This document shows, piece after piece, positions 31,800 through 37,688 of a stretch of DNA of 37,688 nucleotides (its first letter is position 1; each line of letters starts with the position of its first letter). The notes beneath the pieces were generated by a model. It made no database searches. It saw nothing but the letters and a program-made list of their open reading frames with translations, and was not told the DNA's origin. This DNA is from Pseudoflavonifractor sp. AF19-9AC (GTDB lineage Bacteria; Bacillota; Clostridia; Oscillospirales; Oscillospiraceae), in NCBI RefSeq assembly GCF_003478995.1, contig NZ_QUGI01000002.1, forward strand, positions 39,103 through 76,790, written 5' to 3'. The position numbers and the translations under genes were made by a program.

Positions 31800-31860
31800 G
31801 CTTCTCCGGTCTCCTTTCCTGCTTGATTGCGCAAGCCGTCCCGACATTTGGCCGGGCTCC

Positions 31861-32532
31861 TTATTCAAGCCCCATCTCCTCCATGGCGTGAAGCATGTGG
31901 ATGGCCATGGCGTGCTCCGCACCGGCCTCGTCCCGGCGGCGGAAAAAGTTCATGAGCAGGGCGTGGTCCTGCAGGGTGGCCTGGGCCAGAGCCTCTGCAT
32001 GCTCTCCGGTGGAGATGGCTTCCTCCACACCCTGGCTGATGGTGGGCAGCAGGCGCATCATAAACTCGTTGTGGGTGGCCCGGACAATAGCGGCGTGGAA
32101 GGCCCGGTCCGCCCGGGTGCGGTCCCGCCCCTCCCGTATGCACCGCTCCACCGCAGCTCCCTTGTCCAGAATATCCGCCAGCTCCTCCGGCCCCGCCCGT
32201 CGGCAGGCCAGCCGGGCGGCCTGGGGCTCAAAGATAGCCCGCAGCTCAAAGAGATCCCGCAGCCGTCCCTTCACCTGCTGCAGCTTTCCAAAGTCCGGGC
32301 CGCCCTCCGCCGCGCCCAGGGCTACAAAGGTACCCTTTCCCCGGCGCACCTCCAAAATTCCCTGGGCGGTGAGATCCCGGATAGCCTCCCGCAGGGTGGC
32401 CCGGCTCACCCCCAGCTGCCGGGCCAGCTCCACCTCGTTGGGCAGCTTGTCCCCCGGCGCCATGGAATCCTCCACGGTAATCTTGCTGTACAGCCGCCGG
32501 GCAGTCTGTTCTCTCAGGTTGGTCTTATCCAT
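31861..32532 (-). CDS. FadR-type GntR family transcriptional regulator
   Basis: A 223-residue repressor of the FadR subfamily of GntR proteins. The N-terminal winged helix-turn-helix (about 1-70) shows LREQTARRLYSKI, GDKLPNEVELARQLGVSRAT, LREAIRDLTAQGILEVRRGKGTFV. The C-terminal all-helical FCD domain has LRDLFELRAIFEPQAARLA, the metal-binding Asp/His positions in DRAFHAAIVRATHN, and a final histidine region. Effectors of such regulators are usually acids of central metabolism. The ATG is chosen at 32532 behind GAAGAGGTG. It is divergent from ilvD, 152 bases away, with operator-like repeats in between, so it probably controls ilvD and itself. The effector cannot be read. Confidence 0.92.
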   Translation of the reverse strand: MDKTNLREQTARRLYSKITVEDSMAPGDKLPNEVELARQLGVSRATLREAIRDLTAQGILEVRRGKGTFVALGAAEGGPDFGKLQQVKGRLRDLFELRAIFEPQAARLACRRAGPEELADILDKGAAVERCIREGRDRTRADRAFHAAIVRATHNEFMMRLLPTISQGVEEAISTGEHAEALAQATLQDHALLMNFFRRRDEAGAEHAMAIHMLHAMEEMGLE

Positions 32533-32591
32533 GGGACACCTCTTCGCCCCGCCCTCCGGCGGATTTTTTCGGAAAAGAGCCCCAGCGGCCC

Positions 32592-32620
32592 TTGACATCC
32601 TTTTCTCTATCCTATACTAT
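32592..32620 (+). promoter_or_regulatory. Promoter of ilvD
   Basis: TTGACA, 17-base spacer, TACTAT; a TATACT two bases upstream gives a 15-base spacer and is less likely. The candidate GntR operator starts two bases after it. Confidence 0.75.
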
Positions 32621-32621
32621 G

Positions 32622-32658
32622 TAGTCAGACAATGCAAGAGAAATCAGACAACTGATTT
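32622..32658 (+). promoter_or_regulatory. GntR/FadR operator candidates between gntR and ilvD
   Basis: TAGTCAGACAA at 32622-32632 matches the FadR-subfamily consensus TNGTNNNACNA at every defined position. A second copy of TCAGACAA lies at 32644-32651, inside an 18-base palindrome (32641-32658) of AAATCAG and CTGATTT around ACAA. Both overlap the expected transcription start of ilvD, where a bound repressor would block transcription. Confidence 0.65.
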
Positions 32659-32684
32659 TGGATTTTTGTGAGGAGGTACTTCCC

Positions 32685-34346
32685 ATGCGCAGTGATGTTG
32701 TGAAAAAAGGCATCCCCGCCGCCCCTAACCGCTCGTTGCTCTACGCCCTTGGCTACACAAAGGAGGAGCTGGAGCGGCCCCTCATCGGCGTGGTGTGCTC
32801 CTATAATGAAATTGTTCCCGGCCACATGAATCTGGACAAGATTGCCGAGGCGGTGAAGGCGGGTATCCGGGCCGCAGGCGGCACTCCCGTGGAGTTCCCC
32901 GCCATTGCCGTGTGCGACGGCATTGCCATGGGCCACGTGGGCATGAAGTACTCCCTGGTCACCCGGGACCTCATTGCCGACTCCACCGAGGCCATGGCCA
33001 TGGCCCACCAGTTTGACGGCTTGGTGATGATCCCCAACTGCGACAAGAACGTCCCCGGCCTTCTCATGGCCGCCGCCCGGGTGAACATCCCCACCATCTT
33101 CGTCTCCGGCGGCCCCATGCTGGCGGGAACCCTGAACAGCGGCCGGCGCACCTGCCTCTCCCACATGTTCGAGGCGGTGGGCGCCTACTACGCCGGCAAG
33201 CTGGACGAGGAGGGCGTGGAAGAGTACGAGCAGAACGCCTGCCCCACCTGTGGCTCCTGCTCCGGCATGTACACCGCCAACTCCATGAACTGTCTCACCG
33301 AGGCCATCGGCATGGCCCTCCGGGGCAACGGCACCATCCCTGCCGTCTACTCCGCCCGTCTGCGCCTTGCAAAGCACGCCGGCATGCAGATCATGAAGCT
33401 GGTGGAGCAGAACATCCGCCCCCGGGACATCATGACCGAGGCGGCCTTCCACAACGCCGAGACCATCGACATGGCTCTGGGCTGCTCCACCAATACCATG
33501 CTCCACCTGCCCGCCATCGCCCACGAGTGCGGCATTGAGCTCTCCTTCGACATGGCCAACGAGATCTCCGACAAGACCCCCAACCTGTGCCACCTGGCCC
33601 CTGCGGGCGACACCTACATGGAGGACCTGGAGCGGGCCGGCGGCGTATATGCTGTCATGGCGGAGCTCACCAAGGCCGGTCTGCTGGACACCAGCCTCAT
33701 GACCTGCACCGGGAAGACCATCGCGGAGAACCTGGCGGGCGTAGTCAACCGTAACCCTGAGATCATCCGTCCCATTGAGAATCCCTACTCCAAGACCGGC
33801 GGCATCGCCGTCCTCAAGGGCAACCTGGCTCCCGACGGCTGCGTGGTGAAGCAGTCCGCCGTAGCCCCCGAGATGATGGTCCACGAGGGTCCCGCCCGGG
33901 TCTTCAACTCCGAGGAGGAGGCCATCGAGGCCATCTACGCCGGCAAGATTGTCTCCGGTGACGTGGTGGTCATCCGCTACGAGGGTCCCAAGGGCGGCCC
34001 CGGCATGCGGGAGATGCTTAACCCCACCTCCGCCATTGCGGGCATGGGCCTGGACAAGGAGGTGGCCCTCATCACTGACGGCCGCTTCTCCGGCGCCACC
34101 CGCGGCGCCTCCATCGGCCACGTCTCCCCCGAGGCGGCCTCCGGCGGCCCCATCGGCCTGGTGGAGGAGAGCGACATCATCGCCATCGACATTCCCAACC
34201 ACGCCATCACCCTGAAGGTGTCCGACGAGGAACTGGCCGCCCGGAAGGCCAAGTGGGTCTGCCCCGAGCCCAAGATCAAGACGGGCTATCTGGCCCGGTA
34301 CGCCAAGCTGGTGTCCTCCGCTGACCGGGGCGCTGTGCTGGATTAA
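32685..34346 (+). CDS. ilvD: Dihydroxy-acid dehydratase (IlvD/Edd family)
   Basis: A 553-residue dehydratase of normal length. DHAD converts dihydroxy-isovalerate and dihydroxy-methylvalerate to the 2-oxoacids of valine and isoleucine. The iron-sulfur cysteines are visible as C119 (IPNCDKN) and C192 ([14 protein letters not shown]); the catalytic lysine is K121 in the CDKN motif, and the final [19 protein letters not shown] loop at about 465-480 is typical. The helix that carries the third cysteine in the [2Fe-2S] plant enzymes reads [10 protein letters not shown], as in the Escherichia coli enzyme, so a labile [4Fe-4S] form is likely, in keeping with an anaerobe. It stands alone without other ilv genes, behind a GntR regulator, so a related sugar-acid dehydratase role is an alternative, though the sequence looks like DHAD. 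Start ATG follows AGGAGG by nine bases. Confidence 0.93.
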   Translation: MRSDVVKKGIPAAPNRSLLYALGYTKEELERPLIGVVCSYNEIVPGHMNLDKIAEAVKAGIRAAGGTPVEFPAIAVCDGIAMGHVGMKYSLVTRDLIADSTEAMAMAHQFDGLVMIPNCDKNVPGLLMAAARVNIPTIFVSGGPMLAGTLNSGRRTCLSHMFEAVGAYYAGKLDEEGVEEYEQNACPTCGSCSGMYTANSMNCLTEAIGMALRGNGTIPAVYSARLRLAKHAGMQIMKLVEQNIRPRDIMTEAAFHNAETIDMALGCSTNTMLHLPAIAHECGIELSFDMANEISDKTPNLCHLAPAGDTYMEDLERAGGVYAVMAELTKAGLLDTSLMTCTGKTIAENLAGVVNRNPEIIRPIENPYSKTGGIAVLKGNLAPDGCVVKQSAVAPEMMVHEGPARVFNSEEEAIEAIYAGKIVSGDVVVIRYEGPKGGPGMREMLNPTSAIAGMGLDKEVALITDGRFSGATRGASIGHVSPEAASGGPIGLVEESDIIAIDIPNHAITLKVSDEELAARKAKWVCPEPKIKTGYLARYAKLVSSADRGAVLD

Positions 34347-34347
34347 C

Positions 34348-34385
34348 AAAAACCCGCCTGCCGCAGATGCGGCAGGCGGGTTTTC
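34348..34385. terminator. Bidirectional terminator after ilvD
   Basis: AAAA, 13-bp perfect stem CCCGCCTGCCGCA/TGCGGCAGGCGGG, TTTT. Serves ilvD (plus) and the MATE gene (minus). Confidence 0.92.
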
Positions 34386-34397
34386 TTGCATTGAGGC

Positions 34398-35777
34398 TCA
34401 GGACTTCTCTTTGGGCGGCGCAGGCAGCAGCTTCTTCCGCCGGGAGAGGAACAGGGTGAGGGTGGTGGCAGAGGCCAGGAAATCGGCGATGGGCTCGGCG
34501 GCGTAGATGCCCATGACGCTGCCCGTCACCCGGGGCAGGACAATGGCCAGAGGCACCAGCAGGATGACCTTCCGTAGCAGAGCCAGGAACAGGCTGGTGC
34601 GGGCCTGACCCAGAGCCATGAAGGTGGTCTGGCAGGCCATCTGGGCACCGAAGGCCCAGATACCGCCGAAGAAGATGGGCATGACCTTTCCTACCAGCTC
34701 TACCAGCTCGGCGTTGTTGTTGAAGAGCCGGGCCAGGGTCTCGGGGAAAAAGGAGACAATGAGGAAGGCGGAGATGGTCACCGTCAGGGTGACAGTCAGC
34801 AGACGCTTGAAGGTGTCCCGCACCCGGCGGTAGTTGCCTGCTCCGTAGTTGTAGCTCATGATGGGCTGTACACCCTGAGTGATGCCCTGGGTGGGCATGA
34901 CGATCATCTGCATCACCGACTGGAGGATGGTCATGGAACCCACATAGAGGTCGTTGCCGAAGGTCTGAAGGCCGGTGTTGAGCACCACCGTCACCAGACT
35001 CTCCGTGGACTGCATAATGAAGGGGGCCACGCCCAGGCCGGCAATTCGGCCCGCTGTCTTGGCCCGCAGGCGCAGGTTCTCTTTGCGGATGCGCAGGCCG
35101 GAGCGGTGGGAGCAGAGGAAGAAAAAGACCCACGCCGCACTCACCGCTTGGGAAAAGACCGTGGCAATGGCGGCTCCCCGTACCCCCAGATTCAGCCCGA
35201 AAATCAGGATGGGATCCAGGACAATGTTCAAAACGGCTCCGATGAGCACGCTGAGCATGGCCACAGTGGCCTTTCCCTGGGCGCTGATGAAGGTGTTGAG
35301 GCCCAGGGCCAGCTGGACAAACAGGGTACCCAGCAGGTAGATGCTGATATAGTCCAGGCCGTAGCCGACCGTTTCCTCCGAGGCGCCGAAGGCCATGAGC
35401 AGGGGTTCTTTGAAGATGCTGAAGGAGACGGTAAGCACAACTGCCGCGCACAGCAGCATGGTCAGGGAGTTGCCCAGGATCCGCTCCGCCTCCTCCCGCT
35501 CTCCCGCTCCCAGGCGGATGGAGGCCAGGGGCGCACCGCCTTGTCCCGCGAAGGCGGCAAAGGCGGAAATCAGCATAATGATGGGAAAGGTGACACCCAC
35601 ACCGGTGAGGGCTGTCTGGCCCACCACGGGAATGTGGCCGATGTAGATCCGGTCCACAATGTTGTAGAGCATGTTGATGACCTGGGCTGCCACGGCGGGC
35701 AGGGCCAGCTTGAGCATCAAAGGACCGATGGGTGCGCTGGCCAGCGCCTGCTCTCCCTTGTAGGACGGTTGTGCCAC
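34398..35777 (-). CDS. MATE family efflux transporter
   Basis: A 459-residue transporter with about 12 hydrophobic helices, in the MatE/NorM-like fold that exports drugs or metabolites using an ion gradient. Typical elements: IGPLMLKLALPAVAAQVINM in the first helix, YNIVDRIYIGH, a repeated MatE half starting at about residue 230, and PTQGITQGVQPIMSYNYGAG, the conserved P-x-x-G-I-x-Q-G-x-x-P loop in the second half. The C-terminus ends in a basic tail (RRKKLLPAPPKEKS). A GTG at 35777 is the start because GGAAGGAG lies about nine bases upstream; the long in-frame extension before it has neither ribosome site nor membrane sequence. It has its own promoter. The cargo is unknown, and it is convergent with ilvD. 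Confidence 0.92.
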   Translation of the reverse strand: MAQPSYKGEQALASAPIGPLMLKLALPAVAAQVINMLYNIVDRIYIGHIPVVGQTALTGVGVTFPIIMLISAFAAFAGQGGAPLASIRLGAGEREEAERILGNSLTMLLCAAVVLTVSFSIFKEPLLMAFGASEETVGYGLDYISIYLLGTLFVQLALGLNTFISAQGKATVAMLSVLIGAVLNIVLDPILIFGLNLGVRGAAIATVFSQAVSAAWVFFFLCSHRSGLRIRKENLRLRAKTAGRIAGLGVAPFIMQSTESLVTVVLNTGLQTFGNDLYVGSMTILQSVMQMIVMPTQGITQGVQPIMSYNYGAGNYRRVRDTFKRLLTVTLTVTISAFLIVSFFPETLARLFNNNAELVELVGKVMPIFFGGIWAFGAQMACQTTFMALGQARTSLFLALLRKVILLVPLAIVLPRVTGSVMGIYAAEPIADFLASATTLTLFLSRRKKLLPAPPKEKS

Positions 35778-35809
35778 AAAACACCACTCCTTCCAGAGAA
35801 TATTTAAAC

Positions 35810-35838
35810 AGTATAGCACCAATCTGCCGCCGGGGCAA
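35810..35838 (-). promoter_or_regulatory. Promoter of the MATE gene
   Basis: On the minus strand TTGCCC, 17-base spacer, TATACT, about 35 bases before the GTG start. Confidence 0.72.
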
Positions 35839-35961
35839 GGGGATGCCGTCCGGCGCGGAGCCGCCGCACCGGGTTCGCCCATCGCCGCTGCGGAGGACCA
35901 CAAAGAATGAGTTTCCAGACGTGCCGGGCTTGCCCGGCCGGTTTCCTTCTTTCCCCTGCAC

Positions 35962-35990
35962 TTGACAAATACCGGGGAAATACATAAAAT
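35962..35990 (+). promoter_or_regulatory. Promoter of the thiT operon
   Basis: TTGACA, 17-base spacer, TAAAAT, directly upstream of the TPP riboswitch. The preceding 120 bases (35840-35960) hold a short GCCGGGC/GCCCGGC hairpin but no gene. Confidence 0.8.
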
Positions 35991-36008
35991 AGTTGCGACC
36001 GCAGACAA

Positions 36009-36118
36009 TCGAACACAGGGGCGCTGGGAGCTGTTCCCGGCTGAGATGCAGAGGCGACGACGCCGCCTCCGGTCCCTTAAACCTGATCCGGGTAATGCCG
36101 GCGTAGGAAGTGGACGAG
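36009..36118 (+). ncRNA. TPP riboswitch (THI element)
   Basis: A clear thiamin pyrophosphate aptamer. The conserved halves are seen as ACACAGGGGCGCTGGGAGC... with CTGAGATG at 36041-36048, and ACCTGATCCGGGTAATGCC at 36081-36099 followed by GGCGTAGGAAGTGGA. The optional arm between them is a GAGGCG/CGCCTC hairpin (36051-36069). Six T residues directly follow the closing helix at 36119-36124. It sits between the thiT promoter and the thiT gene and should switch the gene off when cellular TPP is high. A further 10-bp hairpin (36143-36152 with 36170-36179) lies between the aptamer and the ribosome site. Confidence 0.95.
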
Positions 36119-36200
36119 TTTTTTATACCTTCGTTTCGTCCGTGTACCGCACCGCACCCGTTTGGATGTGTGCGGTACATCATTTTAGGAGGAAACGACT

Positions 36201-36812
36201 ATGTCAAACCAAGCCACCCCATCTGTCTCTGTCCGTCAGCATCGGAAGGTGCACCGTATGGTGGAGAGCGCGGTGATGCTGGCCATCGCTTTGGTGCTCT
36301 CTCTGTTCCCCTTCTCCAGCCCCTGGGCCCTGGGCGGCGGCATCACTGTGTGTTCCATGCTGCCCCTGGTGATTCTCTCCTGGCGGTATGGATGTCTGTG
36401 GGGCACCTTTGCCGCCTTTGTCTACGGACTGCTCCAGATGATTCTGGGCATCCAGAACGTGCAGTACGCCGACAGTGTGGGAACCGCGGTACTGATTATT
36501 CTCTTTGACTATGTATTTGCTTTCTCGGTCATCGGTTTTGCCGCCCTATTTAAGGGCCGGCTGGGCCGTCCCCGGCTGGAGCTGGTGCTGGGCATTGTGG
36601 TCACCTTCCTGGTGCGCCTGGGCTGCCACTATGTCTCCGGCGTGGTGGTGTGGGAGGTACTGTGGCCCAACGAATTGGGCTGGGCCGCCCCCATCTGGTC
36701 CATCGCCTACAACGCAAGCTATATGATCCCTGAAATTATCATCACCAGCCTGGTGGCCTCCCTCAGCTACGGCCCCCTGGCGCGGTACTATCAGGGGCAG
36801 GATTTGATGTAA
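36201..36812 (+). CDS. thiT: Thiamine ECF transporter S-component ThiT
   Basis: A 203-residue, six-helix membrane protein matching ThiT, the substrate-binding subunit of the energy-coupling factor transporter for thiamine. Visible family features: basic N-terminal helix RKVHRMVESAVMLAIALVLS, which corresponds to the AxxxA-type face that binds EcfT, GGGITVCSMLPLVILSWRYG, GLLQMILG, WxxGW-like aromatic segment in the loop before helix 6 and AYNASYMIPEI near the C-terminus, where thiamine-contacting residues lie. The TPP riboswitch upstream supports the substrate. The EcfA/EcfT module must be encoded elsewhere. The ATG has AGGAGG seven bases upstream. Confidence 0.95.
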   Translation: MSNQATPSVSVRQHRKVHRMVESAVMLAIALVLSLFPFSSPWALGGGITVCSMLPLVILSWRYGCLWGTFAAFVYGLLQMILGIQNVQYADSVGTAVLIILFDYVFAFSVIGFAALFKGRLGRPRLELVLGIVVTFLVRLGCHYVSGVVVWEVLWPNELGWAAPIWSIAYNASYMIPEIIITSLVASLSYGPLARYYQGQDLM

Positions 36813-36846
36813 CCCCCTCCGGGCAGAGGGGAGGAAGGGAGCTTCT

Positions 36847-37656
36847 ATGGGAAAATTTGACGGTGTGCTGCTGGCCAGCGACTTTGACGACACCCTGTAC
36901 GGCGCAAACCGCCAGATCCCCTCCCGCAACCTGGAGGCCCTCCGTTACTTTGTAAACCAGGGCGGCCGCTTCACCGTGGCCACCGGCCGGGCGTACCGCA
37001 CTTTCGCCCCCTACGCCCACCTCGCCCCCATCAACGCCCCGGTGGTGCTGTCCAACGGTTCGGCCCTCTATGACTTTGAGCGGGATATCATGCTGGAGCA
37101 GACGTTCCTTCCCGAACGCTCGGTCCGGGATTTTGCCCAGCTGCTGGAACAGTTCCCCTCCCTGGGCGTGGAGAGCTATCATGGGGAGGACATCTACGTC
37201 TGGAACCCCAACTATATCACCGACGCCCACATGAAAAAGGTGGGCACCGACTATACCCTCTGTCCCCTGGAGCAGATGCCCCTGCCCTGGACCAAAGCCA
37301 TGGTTCAGGAGGAAAATCCGGTGCTTCTTCAGGCCCAATCCTGGTTCCTGGAGCACTACGGAGCGGACTACGAGGCCATTTTCTCCAATCAGTACTATCT
37401 GGAGATCACCGCCAAGGGGAGCACCAAGGGCGGTATGACCGCCCTGCTGGCCCGGAAGCTGGGCATTGACCCCGCCCACATCTACTGCGTGGGGGACAAC
37501 CAGAACGACATCCCCATGCTGGAGCTGTCCGCCATCCCCTTTGCCCCCTCCAACTGTGCCCAGGAGGTGAAGGACTGGGGCGCTCAAATCCTGTGCTCCT
37601 GCGAAGAAGGCGTCATGGGGGACATTGTGGACATTCTGGACAAGCGATACCAATAA
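36847..37656 (+). CDS. Cof-type HAD family hydrolase
   Basis: A 269-residue HAD phosphatase of the Cof/IIB type with a large cap between motif I and motif III. Motif I is D12-F-D14-D-T-L, motif II is VTGR-type (VATGRAYR), motif III lysine in KGSTKGGM, motif IV GDNQNDIPML. It lies 34 bases after thiT with only a weak hairpin (36816-36831) in between, so it may be co-transcribed under the TPP riboswitch. Escherichia coli Cof hydrolyses the thiamine precursor HMP-PP, so a thiamine-related phosphatase is plausible; many relatives act on sugar phosphates. ATG with a GGGAGG-like site upstream. The end of the operon is a hairpin cut by the window edge. Confidence 0.88.
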   Translation: MGKFDGVLLASDFDDTLYGANRQIPSRNLEALRYFVNQGGRFTVATGRAYRTFAPYAHLAPINAPVVLSNGSALYDFERDIMLEQTFLPERSVRDFAQLLEQFPSLGVESYHGEDIYVWNPNYITDAHMKKVGTDYTLCPLEQMPLPWTKAMVQEENPVLLQAQSWFLEHYGADYEAIFSNQYYLEITAKGSTKGGMTALLARKLGIDPAHIYCVGDNQNDIPMLELSAIPFAPSNCAQEVKDWGAQILCSCEEGVMGDIVDILDKRYQ

Positions 37657-37666
37657 GAAAAACGCG

Positions 37667-37688
37667 CTTCGGAGCAAGCTCTCCGAAG
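37667..37688 (+). terminator. Partial terminator at the window edge
   Basis: Inverted repeat CTTCGGAG (37667-37674) and CTCCGAAG (37681-37688), cut by the end of the window, so the T-run cannot be seen. Confidence 0.6.

Overview
The window looks like chromosomal DNA of a high-GC, anaerobic, gut-type Firmicute, most likely in the Oscillospiraceae (Flavonifractor/Pseudoflavonifractor/Lawsonibacter neighbourhood). The reasons are GC-rich coding sequence, strong AGGAGG ribosome sites with frequent GTG starts, sigma-A-type promoters, many bidirectional intrinsic terminators, a two-subunit oxygen-sensitive class I fumarase, Rnf genes, single-chain clostridial-type PurL, SLH-anchored surface protein and clostridial marker proteins (CD1247-type, DUF1540, YqeG). 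The genus is an inference. I see no phage, insertion sequence, transposase or CRISPR array.

Layout. 1-1.4 kb (minus): a TatD nuclease/hydrolase coupled to its partner radical SAM protein. 1.4-1.78 kb: a non-coding block of seven back-to-back hairpins. 1.78-4.8 kb (minus): an ECF-like sigma factor overlapping a large membrane protein, then a DUF554 membrane protein. 4.9-7.7 kb (plus): a D-2-hydroxyacid dehydrogenase and the two fumarase subunits. 7.7-7.97 kb: a second hairpin block ending in a terminator. 8.0-11.1 kb (plus): a Crp/Fnr regulator in one operon with a NitT/TauT-type ABC importer. 11.2-14.9 kb (minus): YqeG phosphatase, EndoIV-like TIM barrel, Xaa-Pro peptidase, EF-P and a CD1247-type zinc-ribbon protein. 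15-18.1 kb: an unassigned plus-strand protein and, on the minus strand, a secreted GH26-like enzyme with SLH anchors.

18.3-21.9 kb (plus): a compact Rnf-like operon, rnfC, an rnfD-rnfG fusion and an rnfA-like gene, closed by a terminator and lacking rnfB and rnfE. 22-23.1 kb (minus): a 58-residue DUF1540 protein and a DUF2238-like membrane protein. 23.2-30.8 kb (plus): a small helical protein, PgeF, an oligopeptide-type lipoprotein, PurL, a TIM-barrel protein and a small membrane protein. 30.8-31.2 kb: tRNA-Met, tRNA-Glu and tRNA-Val from one strong promoter. 31.3-34.4 kb: GNAT acetyltransferase, and a FadR-type GntR regulator divergent from ilvD with operator-like sites between them. 34.4-37.7 kb: a MATE exporter (minus), then a TPP riboswitch controlling thiT and probably a Cof-type HAD phosphatase.

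Most genes are housekeeping or central metabolism. The items most worth follow-up are the stripped-down Rnf operon with its D-G fusion and displaced RnfA cysteine, the two hairpin blocks, the palindromic operator at the Crp/Fnr start site, the GntR-ilvD control region, and the sigma factor/membrane protein pair.
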